DNA of 7,052 nucleotides from Scatosoma sp900555925 (GCA_959603585.1 CAUGYD010000022.1:1-7052); one strand, 5' to 3'. Numbered from the stretch's first letter, positions 1 to 5,790 are shown. A program made the numbers and translations. Notes: generated from the letters alone by a model not told the origin.

Positions 1-648
1 GGAACAAGTAAGACGGGCGAAATTTATACCTATTACAAATGCACAAATAAGAAAAGGAATACAAAGAATTGCCAGTCGCGTGTGGTGAAGAAAGAAGTGC
101 TGGAAAACAGCGTATACAGTGCAATCCTATCGGCATTGAAGGATGAAGAATTTATAGAGCGCGTGGCGGAGCAGACGGTAGAAATACACAATGCGGAGCT
201 GAAAGAATCAAGGGAATTAAAGATATTATACAAGCAGCTTGAAGAAACGAAGAAGAAATTGGAAAATATAACGGAAGCAATTTGTGCCGGGATTTTCAAT
301 TCATATACGCAAGCGAAAATGGTAGAACTGACGAACACGAAAACAAAGTTGTCCGAAGAGATAGGAGAGGAAGAATCGAAAACGATAAAACCGTTGCAAG
401 TGAAGAAAGTAATATTGTTTTTGAAGAATTACGCGTTTGCGATGAAGTGTGCGGAGGGAGAAATAACGTTAGAGGAGAAAAAACGCCTCTTTGATATGTT
501 CATCAAAGAGGTGATATTCGACGGGGAGAGAATGCTGATAGTCTTAAAAACGACAGACGAACCAGAGCTGCCCGAAAGAAAAGGATTTTCGGAAACGGAA
601 ACCCAAGTAGAAGACGAAAGGAAAAAAAATAGAAAAATCGGGAGATAA
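1..648 (+). CDS. Large serine recombinase, C-terminal part (5' end outside window)
   Basis: The reading frame is open from base 1 to a TAA at 646-648, so only the C-terminal ~215 residues are seen and the catalytic serine domain is missing. The start of the fragment reads YYKC, then ten residues, then Cys (codons at 40-42 and 70-72). This is the second half of the zinc beta-ribbon that binds DNA in large serine integrases and transposases. It is followed by a long charged helical stretch (roughly residues 55-145 of the visible part) matching the family's coiled-coil insertion. The tail is rich in K, E and R. Such enzymes integrate or excise phages, ICEs and SCCmec- or Tn4451-like elements. 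The gene lies outside the tRNA scar at 706-730, so it probably belongs to the flank or an older neighbouring element. Family assignment is fairly secure; the element it served is unknown. Confidence 0.8.
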   Translation, partial: GTSKTGEIYTYYKCTNKKRNTKNCQSRVVKKEVLENSVYSAILSALKDEEFIERVAEQTVEIHNAELKESRELKILYKQLEETKKKLENITEAICAGIFNSYTQAKMVELTNTKTKLSEEIGEEESKTIKPLQVKKVILFLKNYAFAMKCAEGEITLEEKKRLFDMFIKEVIFDGERMLIVLKTTDEPELPERKGFSETETQVEDERKKNRKIGR

Positions 649-650
649 AG

Positions 651-692
651 AAAAATCCCGAGCCGCTTACGGATTATTCCGTAAACGGTTCG
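651..692 (-). terminator. Hairpin terminator downstream of the tRNA remnant
   Basis: Bases 659-672 and 679-692 form a 14-position stem with one mismatch (666/685), one G-T pair and a 6-base loop. Read on the minus strand the stem is followed by GGATTTTTC, a short T-tract. It starts 13 bases beyond the CCA of the tRNA fragment, where a tRNA terminator would be expected. On the plus strand, behind the recombinase gene, no T-tract follows. Confidence 0.5.
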
Positions 693-705
693 AGACACTT
701 CCGTT

Positions 706-730
706 TGGTGACCCCAACGGGACTTGAACC
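706..730 (-). other. Attachment-site core: 3' end of a tRNA gene (tRNA-Glu-like)
   Basis: Read on the minus strand this segment is a T-loop (TTCAAGT), the 3' half of a T-stem (CCCGT), the 3' half of an acceptor stem (TGGGGTC), discriminator A and CCA. It is preceded by only two matching stem bases. The 5' T-stem half (ACGGG) and the rest of the tRNA are absent: beyond 730 the sequence is unrelated. A tRNA 3' end without its body, beside an integrase gene, is the classic scar left by an element that integrates into a tRNA gene. The acceptor end GGTC-A-CCA with a G2-U71 pair fits tRNA-Glu of Gram-positive bacteria, but that identity is inferred from memory of the family. The intact tRNA should lie at the other end of the element. 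Confidence 0.75.
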
Positions 731-819
731 TAAAACGGCGGAAAAATGAGCTTGTTTTTATAGAAATCCGCTGTTTTTCAAAGTATTTTTTAAGAGTTTC
801 AGTCTTTTGTGTACCTTAT

Positions 820-840
820 TGGGGGCAAAAATGGGGGAAA
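820..840 (+). repeat. Two tandem TGGGGG(C)AAAA units next to the integrase stop
   Basis: TGGGGGCAAAAA (820-831) is followed directly by TGGGGGAAAA (832-841), a 12-base period. It lies between the attachment core and the integrase gene, where arm-type or accessory binding sites can occur. A function is not demonstrable from the sequence. Confidence 0.3.
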
Positions 841-841
841 A

Positions 842-2098
842 TCAATATTTAATCTTTTGCGCTTCGGCAATTAAGAACTCATCGGGAAGATCCGTATAGG
901 CTCTTTCTAATCCATTTCCGGTATGTCCCATAAATTCCTTTAATGCTTCGGGAGCGACGCCGCAGGTTTTGCAACGAGTGTAAAAGGTAGTTCTCATATC
1001 TTTTAAGGTATGATTCGGAAGAATCGATTTGAATTTATCCCGGACAACTTCGGGAATATAAAACCGAATCTCCGAGCCGTCAAGATAGGGCGCAAGCATT
1101 GGCGAAACCGGAATCCTTTTCCATTCGATTTTTCCGAGCGCGGCATTTTTCCGTTTGCAATTTTGGGCTATAATCATATTTCCGACTAATTTCACGCTTT
1201 TATACTCATAGGGACGGACGCCTGTATAAAGGGCGATTGCAAACATGAGCTGGTAAGGCGTGCCCGCGGTAGCCTGTAACAATTTCCGTTCTTCTTCGAT
1301 TGTCAATGCTGCGCCGTGTACTCTTTCGTGCTGGATATGAAATACAATGTCCATAGGGTTGTTTTTGATAAGACCGTGCTTAATAGCCATTTTGAACGTT
1401 TGATTCAGCAAAGAAAAAATTTCGTCCGCCGTTTTTCCGAGCTTCATTTCCGTGATTTCATCGACGAGCTCCTGACACGCTAACGGGAGAACGGTTTGAA
1501 TCGGTATATTTCCGAATTTCGGTCGGATATATCGTTTGTATCTGGCGAGGTCGGAATCATAGGTCTTTTTCACGACTTTTCTTTTACGGAACTTTTCAAA
1601 ATAATACATGGAAAAGTCATGAAATCCGATCGGAACGGTACTTTTAGCGCAAGTATCGGGATCCAGAGCGCGCGTTTTTTCGATAAACCGTTCCTTTGCT
1701 TTTTCTTTCGTCTTGGCGGAAACGGAAATATTGTAACCGTTGCGACGGTATCGAAGTTCATAATCGCAGGAAGTTTTCCCGCGGACGCGCTCTCGGATCG
1801 TAACCCAATAGCCGTTGAGTTTGAGTTGTTCTCTGAATTTTTTCGGCATTTTCAAAATCTCCTGTGTAGTAAATTTCAAAAAGCCTTTTTTCGTGCCCTC
1901 TTTCGGAGGGCTTTTTTCTTTTTCCGGTTCGGCAAATATCCGTGACGGAAAAATAAGCGTTTCCGTTCCCGAAGAATCCGGGCGGTCGGAAACGAGGGAT
2001 AGATCGGGGCGAAAATCGGCTTTCGCGTCGTCACGCCCGATCAGACCGTGCAGCAGGTTCAGAATTTGTTCCAGAGTGCTTCTTTCGTGATTGTCCAT
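842..2098 (-). CDS. int: Tyrosine recombinase (phage-type integrase)
   Basis: A 418-residue site-specific recombinase expected to integrate and excise the element at the tRNA core about 110 bases beyond its stop. Residues ~1-80 are a low-complexity, charged extension. Residues ~95-140 (GYWVTIRERV...) resemble the three-stranded arm-binding domain of phage integrases. Residues ~158-215 look like the SAM-like core-binding domain. The catalytic domain shows Arg295 in TGVRPYE, the second box as K366-D-M-R369, His392 in FMGH, and the nucleophile Tyr401 in ERAYTDL. The first residue of box II is Lys rather than the usual His; Lys is tolerated there in the family. AGGAGG (2108-2113) sits 9 bases before the ATG, fixing the start. 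The gene reads toward the attachment site, a common arrangement. It looks complete and functional. Confidence 0.93.
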   Translation of the reverse strand: MDNHERSTLEQILNLLHGLIGRDDAKADFRPDLSLVSDRPDSSGTETLIFPSRIFAEPEKEKSPPKEGTKKGFLKFTTQEILKMPKKFREQLKLNGYWVTIRERVRGKTSCDYELRYRRNGYNISVSAKTKEKAKERFIEKTRALDPDTCAKSTVPIGFHDFSMYYFEKFRKRKVVKKTYDSDLARYKRYIRPKFGNIPIQTVLPLACQELVDEITEMKLGKTADEIFSLLNQTFKMAIKHGLIKNNPMDIVFHIQHERVHGAALTIEEERKLLQATAGTPYQLMFAIALYTGVRPYEYKSVKLVGNMIIAQNCKRKNAALGKIEWKRIPVSPMLAPYLDGSEIRFYIPEVVRDKFKSILPNHTLKDMRTTFYTRCKTCGVAPEALKEFMGHTGNGLERAYTDLPDEFLIAEAQKIKY

Positions 2099-2107
2099 TG
2101 TAACAAT

Positions 2108-2126
2108 CCTCCTATGTTAAGATAGG
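2108..2126 (-). promoter_or_regulatory. Integrase ribosome site overlapping a near-palindrome
   Basis: The Shine-Dalgarno AGGAGG (plus-strand 2108-2113) overlaps a 16-bp near-perfect palindrome at 2111-2126 (CCTATGTTAAGATAGG, one mismatched position per arm). As RNA, a 5-bp stem with a 6-base loop would pair half of the ribosome site. As DNA it could be an operator. Either would let integrase expression be restrained; this is inference. Confidence 0.35.
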
Positions 2127-2131
2127 AAAAT

Positions 2132-2160
2132 TTTACAATAAAAACCAAAAAATGGAACAA
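2132..2160 (-). promoter_or_regulatory. int: Possible integrase promoter (weak match)
   Basis: On the minus strand TTGTTC (2155-2160), a 17-base spacer and TGTAAA (2132-2137) are correctly spaced and lie ~35 bases before the integrase start. Each box has about four of six consensus bases, so this is a candidate only. Read-through from the Bro-N gene is the alternative. Confidence 0.28.
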
Positions 2161-2168
2161 ACGGATTT

Positions 2169-2226
2169 TTGCGGGATTTTATAACAACATAGTTGGTTTA
2201 TTTAGTTATATAATAAAATCCCGCAA
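2169..2226. repeat. Perfect 14-bp inverted repeat with 30-base AT-rich centre
   Basis: TTGCGGGATTTTAT (2169-2182) and its exact complement (2213-2226) flank 30 AT-rich bases that contain a smaller hairpin, CAAC-ATA-GTTG (2185-2195). It starts 21 bases after the stop of the Bro-N gene. On that gene's strand no T-tract follows, so it is not a textbook terminator. On the plus strand CTTTTCTTTT follows. It may be a long-loop terminator, a protein-binding site or an mRNA 3' end stabiliser. Confidence 0.6.
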
Positions 2227-2247
2227 CTTTTCTTTTGTAATTTACGG

Positions 2248-3114
2248 TTATTCCTTCGGTTTGGTAAGTTCGGGAATTTCCGGGAGTTTTTCGGTGATGA
2301 GTTTCTCCTTTTCCGAGGCATTCAAAGGGGAAACGATTTTTTCGCCGATGACCTCCTCAATGCTTTGGCGCGCTCTTTTGGTGGCTGCGCCGCCTTTTTT
2401 CGCCACCTTCCGACTTTCCTCAAATCCTTCGGGCTTTTCTTTTTGGGAGAGCCTTGTAGTAGTAGCTTCCGCCACGGCGTTGAAAAGCAGTTCGAGGTCG
2501 GTCATGTTGTCCCGCAGACTTTCTTTCTTCAAGCCTTTCAGAGCTTTATAGTCCTTTATGGAAAGCCCGCTCCATGCTTTTGTCATGTCGTTCGTCAGGA
2601 TAGCGTATTCGAGATCGGTCTCCACGCCGCGGGCGCTCCATTCGTCGGTGAGCTTCTTCCGGATTTCGATAGTCCGAAGCCGCTGATTGATCCATTCGTC
2701 CGAATAACCCTTTTCGCGGTAATAAGCTGCGCCGCGCTGGATCGCCTTTTCGGGATCGGCGATTTCGTCGAGGCGTTCGCTGCCGACTTGCGCCAGCCAG
2801 ATTTTGAACGGCTCGGCTTTTGGGGAAGGGATTGACTGAATAAGCCGCAGCACGCCTTTTGTGTTCAAGGCGTCGGTTTTATAATATTTCCCATCCGCAG
2901 CTTGCATTTTCAGTTCGTGACATTTTGTCACGACCTCGCTGCCCTCAGCTTTAAGCCGCTGTTTTAATTTACGCCAATAAGCACCGGGATCTTTTCCGGC
3001 AGAATCTGAAAGCACGTTGCAGACGTCCACGACGGAGAAATACCATTCTTCTTCATCGGCGTTCCAGACGGTGCGGACGGCCTTTTGGTTAAAAAGTTTT
3101 AGTTTAATTTCCAT
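2248..3114 (-). CDS. Bro-N domain, DinD-like phage protein (putative antirepressor or damage-response protein)
   Basis: A 288-residue protein. Residues ~5-115 match the Bro-N fold of phage antirepressors: WYFSVVDVCNVL, then YWRKLKQRL, then RLIQSIPSPKAEPFKIWLA. Residues ~140-235 resemble the C-terminal half of E. coli DinD: the LTDEW...LEYAILTNDMTKAWSGLS block, then YKALKGLKKESLRDNM, then a helix and a basic stretch near GGAATKRARQ. Bro-N proteins often bind DNA and relieve repression. DinD is SOS-induced and has been reported to inhibit RecA. Which activity applies here is not visible. The ribosome site AAGGA lies about 9 bases before the ATG. It lies between integrase and SIR2 on the same strand, within the lysogeny-side genes, and could link excision or induction to DNA damage (inference). 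It looks full length. Confidence 0.82.
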   Translation of the reverse strand: MEIKLKLFNQKAVRTVWNADEEEWYFSVVDVCNVLSDSAGKDPGAYWRKLKQRLKAEGSEVVTKCHELKMQAADGKYYKTDALNTKGVLRLIQSIPSPKAEPFKIWLAQVGSERLDEIADPEKAIQRGAAYYREKGYSDEWINQRLRTIEIRKKLTDEWSARGVETDLEYAILTNDMTKAWSGLSIKDYKALKGLKKESLRDNMTDLELLFNAVAEATTTRLSQKEKPEGFEESRKVAKKGGAATKRARQSIEEVIGEKIVSPLNASEKEKLITEKLPEIPELTKPKE

Positions 3115-3260
3115 GATTTTTTCCTTTCAGTTGTATAGAAATTTTTATGTGCATTTTTTTGTACAACAAATAGCAGCATATCGACATAATTTTGAATTGA
3201 TTATAATTTGTAACGGTTTAATGTTTCCAAAAATTTACAGATAAAGTTTGAAAAAAAGAG

Positions 3261-3289
3261 TTGACAAAATGTTTTAGATTGAATATAAT
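3261..3289 (+). promoter_or_regulatory. Perfect consensus sigma-A promoter
   Basis: TTGACA (3261-3266), 17 bases, TATAAT (3284-3289), with an A-rich stretch just upstream that could act as an UP element. It points rightwards into a region with no plus-strand gene, which is why a small RNA is proposed. Confidence 0.8.
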
Positions 3290-3295
3290 AATAAC

Positions 3296-3373
3296 ACAAA
3301 GATTTACTGGCATATACCTACACTCACTAGTCTTTCGGGATTACATGAATAGGTCAATGTGCCATTTTTTTTT
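3296..3373 (+). ncRNA. Candidate small RNA, ~78 nt, convergent with the SIR2 gene
   Basis: Transcription from the 3261-3289 promoter should start near 3296 and end in nine T residues (3365-3373), 8 bases short of the SIR2 stop on the other strand. The transcript would fold almost entirely. An outer stem pairs 3308-3315 with 3357-3364 (8 bp, one G-U). A 2-base bulge follows, then 5 bp (3316-3320 with 3350-3354). An apical hairpin pairs 3329-3333 with 3338-3342 around a UUCG loop. A SIR2 mRNA that runs past its stop would be perfectly complementary to this RNA, so an antisense role on the SIR2 3' end is possible. No convincing reading frame lies within it. I recognise no known RNA family; a toxin-antitoxin or trans-acting sRNA role is equally open. 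Confidence 0.6.
3308..3373 (+). terminator. Intrinsic terminator of the candidate small RNA
   Basis: The outer stem TGGCA.../...TGCCA (3308-3312 with 3360-3364, extended inward) is followed immediately by nine T residues (3365-3373). On the minus strand the same hairpin is not followed by T residues, so it should not stop SIR2 transcription. Confidence 0.6.
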
Positions 3374-3381
3374 GTCTATTT

Positions 3382-4977
3382 TTAAGGATTTTCATATAAT
3401 CGATAACCTAAATAAGCTATCGCTTTTTTAAATTCGGAAACATTTAAAATATTCGGATGCTTTTGATATAGCTTTTGTAAAAGTGTTTCGTATTCAGATA
3501 CCTGAATTTTATTAGAGCAGAGAGTGGACCAACAGAATTTGGCTATTTTCGTATGCTTTGATAGGTCTTGAATGGAACTTTTATAAATTTCATCTATTGC
3601 TGTTTTTAAGCTTGACAAATCTTCTTTGACAAAGTTTTCGTCAGGTGCTAAATTTTGAAAAGTCTTTTTTATCGTCCGATAATTGTTTTGAAAGTTGCTT
3701 CCGTATTCCTCTATTGGCTTTGATAAAAAATGTTTAATATGAAAGGTTGGAGCATATTCGCTGGCTCGTATCTTTTTTGAATTATACCAATCTTTAGCAA
3801 AATCTTCATAGGCGAAAGGTTTTTTGAATAAGGCTTTTTCCAAAATCTCATTTTTATCGAAAAGAATGGTGGATTTTCTGAATTCTTCGATTTCAGATTG
3901 AGTGGCAATATATACGGCTAAATCTTTATCATCGGTTTTATCAAGGTTTTTGACGTAAATAGTTTTTGTCCCTTTTTCGGCGCTTGATAAAATTTTTACA
4001 AGCATTTGTTTATATCGTCGCAATTCATAACTGGTGGCTGTGGGGTGAAGTTCTTGAATATATCGATAAATTGCGGAAAAATTATTAGTACGTATAGTTG
4101 TTATGTCGATAGAACGCCCTTTGGTGGAAAATTGTTTATCGCCCTCTATTAAATTCGATTCATTCGGATCATAGGATACGAGGATAATTGACTTTTTGAT
4201 TTTTTGCAAGATAGCATCATCAAAGCTATTTACAAAATCGGACAGAATTTTCTTTATGTTTTCATCTTCCAGGGAATATCCCAAAAATATTAAGGGAAAG
4301 TCCAATAAGGCATTTAATAATTTTGCTGAAACTAATTTCAATGAATCATCGAAATGTTTGTAGTCATTTTCGCAGAGAATGATACTGTTTGGATTGTTAA
4401 TGCTTCCGTGGATTTTATAAATTTCCCCGTAAGTTGCACTTCTAAAGTAATACTGGTTTTGTTCGGTAAAGACATGAAACTTTGGAAAAACTACATCTTC
4501 TAAAAATGAATCGTAGTTAGTTGTAAAGATTAAGCTAATCTTTCCGCTGATTTCCTTGAAGAGTTCAAGCTCTTCTTGCATCTCTTGATTTAGTTCGTAA
4601 TTTTTAAGCAACTTTGAAACCAGCATTTTGAAATAATCTACGCCGTTAATGCAAAATTGATTTTCTTTTTCGGAAAATAATTCCAGGGGATTCAATTCTC
4701 CGGATTCGATTTTTAACAGCAATTTATTCTGTAAATAACTTGCCATTTTTTGCTGTAATACGCCTCGACTGATTGTAGGATAATCGTTGCGTAATTTACT
4801 TTTTTGTGCAGCAAATGCACTGTCTGAAACTCCAATCTTTTCAGATAACATTTTTAAAAGTTCGTCCCAATTGGGGCAAAAGGTTAAATATCTTTTCGTA
4901 ATGCCTGTTCCTATAAAAAGAGCAGGCATTCTTTTATGTTTGACTAAATTTTCTAAAACTGTGCATTTAGAATCCAT
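3382..4977 (-). CDS. SIR2-like (SIR2_2 type) NADase, probable anti-phage effector
   Basis: A 531-residue cytoplasmic protein. The SIR2 Rossmann motifs are all present: FIGTGI (21-26), NWDELL (36-41), IFTTNYD (150-156, the TxNxD NAD-binding signature), IYKIHGS with catalytic His190, and LGYSLEDEN (232-240). In bacteria, proteins of this branch act as NADases that drain NAD+ on infection (Thoeris ThsA, DSR1/2, SIR2-HerA, short-Argonaute systems). Residues ~285-531 are mostly helical and charged, match no domain I know, and may be the sensor. An in-frame ATG 98 codons upstream exists, but that stretch overlaps the repressor gene out of frame. The ATG at 4975-4977 has a strong GGAGGAG site 10-12 bases before it. 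The gene follows the repressor by 28 bases, so the two are probably cotranscribed. Two hand-counted 60-base lines gave 27% and 33% GC against 55% in the repressor gene, suggesting separate acquisition. The defence role is inference; the SIR2 fold is clear. Confidence 0.85.
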   Translation of the reverse strand: MDSKCTVLENLVKHKRMPALFIGTGITKRYLTFCPNWDELLKMLSEKIGVSDSAFAAQKSKLRNDYPTISRGVLQQKMASYLQNKLLLKIESGELNPLELFSEKENQFCINGVDYFKMLVSKLLKNYELNQEMQEELELFKEISGKISLIFTTNYDSFLEDVVFPKFHVFTEQNQYYFRSATYGEIYKIHGSINNPNSIILCENDYKHFDDSLKLVSAKLLNALLDFPLIFLGYSLEDENIKKILSDFVNSFDDAILQKIKKSIILVSYDPNESNLIEGDKQFSTKGRSIDITTIRTNNFSAIYRYIQELHPTATSYELRRYKQMLVKILSSAEKGTKTIYVKNLDKTDDKDLAVYIATQSEIEEFRKSTILFDKNEILEKALFKKPFAYEDFAKDWYNSKKIRASEYAPTFHIKHFLSKPIEEYGSNFQNNYRTIKKTFQNLAPDENFVKEDLSSLKTAIDEIYKSSIQDLSKHTKIAKFCWSTLCSNKIQVSEYETLLQKLYQKHPNILNVSEFKKAIAYLGYRLYENP

Positions 4978-5005
4978 AATAATTTTTCTCCTCCTTATAC
5001 TATTT

Positions 5006-5374
5006 TTAATTTCGGCGGGTAGAAGCTGCGCCGGACTTTTCGGCAAAATAGCGGGCATATTCGAGGATCTGCGAACGGTGCGCAGGGGAAAGCGCCTGAT
5101 AGATATTGACAAGTTCTTGCGTATCGGGCGGCAGCGGGGCGGGCTTTTCTGTGTGTATGGTGATATTTCCGAAGTCGTCCTCCCTGCCGAGCAGATAATC
5201 CGTTGAGCATTGGAAAAAGTCGGCGTATTTAAGCAAAGTATTTGCAGTCGGCTCGTTTTTTCCGATTTCAATCATGGAAATACATGCTTTACTAATATTT
5301 AGGGCTTCCGCAAGTTGTACTTGTGAGAGGCCTTTTTCTTTTCTTAGGGTTTTTGAAGTATTTGAAAAAGTCAT
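5006..5374 (-). CDS. XRE-family HTH repressor (CI-like)
   Basis: A 122-residue DNA-binding protein. Residues ~5-62 form an HTH_3 domain: TLRKEKGLSQVQLAEALNIS, then the recognition helix around KACISMIEIGKNEPT, ending with FFQCSTDYLLGR. The tail (~63-122) is a short Pro-rich linker and a helical segment (LVNIYQALSPAHRSQILEYARYF) that probably dimerises. There is no S24 peptidase domain, so release of repression must work by another route than RecA-driven self-cleavage; the Bro-N protein is one candidate. AGGAGG (5383-5388) lies 8 bases before the ATG. The gene diverges from the early operon across the palindromic operators at 5398-5476, which it most likely binds, and it leads the SIR2 gene. 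It is probably the lysogeny repressor. Confidence 0.88.
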   Translation of the reverse strand: MTFSNTSKTLRKEKGLSQVQLAEALNISKACISMIEIGKNEPTANTLLKYADFFQCSTDYLLGREDDFGNITIHTEKPAPLPPDTQELVNIYQALSPAHRSQILEYARYFAEKSGAASTRRN

Positions 5375-5397
5375 TTTTGTAACCTCCTAAAAAATTT

Positions 5398-5413
5398 TAC
5401 CACAAAAATGCCC
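5398..5413. promoter_or_regulatory. Degenerate third operator next to the repressor gene
   Basis: The right half AAAAATGCC (5404-5412) matches the two perfect operators, while the left half is mostly lost (11 of 16 positions agree in total). It sits 10 bases upstream of the repressor's ribosome site and overlaps a TAAAAT sequence on the minus strand that could be the -10 of a weak repressor promoter. It may serve autoregulation, like a low-affinity O3 site. Confidence 0.45.
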
Positions 5414-5420
5414 AAAACTC

Positions 5421-5449
5421 TTGACAAGGCATAAAAATGCCTGTATAAT
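5421..5449 (+). promoter_or_regulatory. Rightward early promoter, perfect consensus
   Basis: TTGACA (5421-5426), 17-base spacer, TATAAT (5444-5449). The spacer is occupied by an operator palindrome. Transcription should begin near 5456 and read the early operon starting at 5575 through a purine-rich leader of ~120 bases that holds no reading frame. Confidence 0.88.
5427..5442. promoter_or_regulatory. Operator O1 inside the early promoter
   Basis: AGGCATAAAAATGCCT is a perfect palindrome of 6-bp arms around AAAA. It lies exactly between the -35 and -10 boxes, so bound repressor would exclude RNA polymerase. Confidence 0.8.
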
Positions 5450-5460
5450 AAAAATCGGTT

Positions 5461-5476
5461 AGGCATAAAAATGCCT
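5461..5476. promoter_or_regulatory. Operator O2, identical to O1
   Basis: The same 16 bases as O1, 34 bp further right, covering about +6 to +21 of the early transcript. The spacing is a little over three helical turns, so repressor dimers would sit on nearly the same face. Confidence 0.8.
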
Positions 5477-5574
5477 GAATTGTAGCAGACGAAGCGAAAG
5501 CGGTCGAGGTCAAAGAATCACCCGCGAAGAGGGAAACGGAGCGCAGAGGACAAAAGAGAGGTTGGAGGACGGGA

Positions 5575-5790
5575 ATGAAAATTCGAGTAATGGGAACGGA
5601 AGCAGAGTGCCAAGCAGCGCGGGAATATTACCGAGGACTTGAAAAGGAAAGCGGAGTGAAAAGCGTGAGTATTTCGGGAAATTATCCAAACCGGGGAAGT
5701 AACACAATTTTCCGGGTGTATGTGGACGTGGAGTATTACGACGCGGAGAACCCGAGTCGGGCGCTTATTCAAAAACGGAGGGAGAAATGA
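5575..5790 (+). CDS. Small conserved phage-type protein of unknown function
   Basis: A 71-residue protein with predicted beta-alpha-beta-beta order: KIRVMGT strand, helix from EAECQAAREYYRGLEKE, strand VKSVSISG, a NYPNRGS turn, and strand IFRVYVDVEYYD. The IRVMGT and YPNRGS motifs recur, as far as I recall, in short uncharacterised proteins of Firmicutes phages and integrative elements (possibly DUF3970; not verified). It is the first gene behind the repressed early promoter. GGAGG (5564-5568) is 6 bases before the ATG, and its TGA overlaps the next start as ATGA, indicating translational coupling. The function is unknown. Confidence 0.72.
   Translation: MKIRVMGTEAECQAAREYYRGLEKESGVKSVSISGNYPNRGSNTIFRVYVDVEYYDAENPSRALIQKRREK

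Noticed and set aside
738..778. Hairpin GCGGA/TCCGC followed by T residues as a terminator on the plus strand
   Set aside because: The stem is only 5 bp closed by A-T pairs around an uneven internal loop, and no gene lies just upstream on that strand. It is too weak to call.
706..780. A complete tRNA gene
   Set aside because: Only the T-loop and the 3' T-stem and acceptor halves are present. No anticodon arm, D-arm or 5' acceptor half can be found beyond 730.
1496..1945. 149-codon plus-strand frame opposite the integrase
   Set aside because: It is antisense to conserved integrase sequence and has Phe-rich shadow composition.
3345..3431. 28-codon plus-strand peptide beginning in the candidate small RNA
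   Set aside because: It has only a poor ribosome site, and the U9 terminator lies inside it, so most transcripts would end before its stop.
4978..5271. 98-codon N-terminal extension of the SIR2 frame
   Set aside because: It overlaps the repressor gene in another frame, is rich in Arg, Ser and Pro like an out-of-frame translation, and the ATG at 4977 has a strong ribosome site and begins directly at the SIR2 fold.
5398..5476. CRISPR-like repeats
   Set aside because: The two or three copies are palindromes around divergent promoters with no spacer array; operators explain them better.
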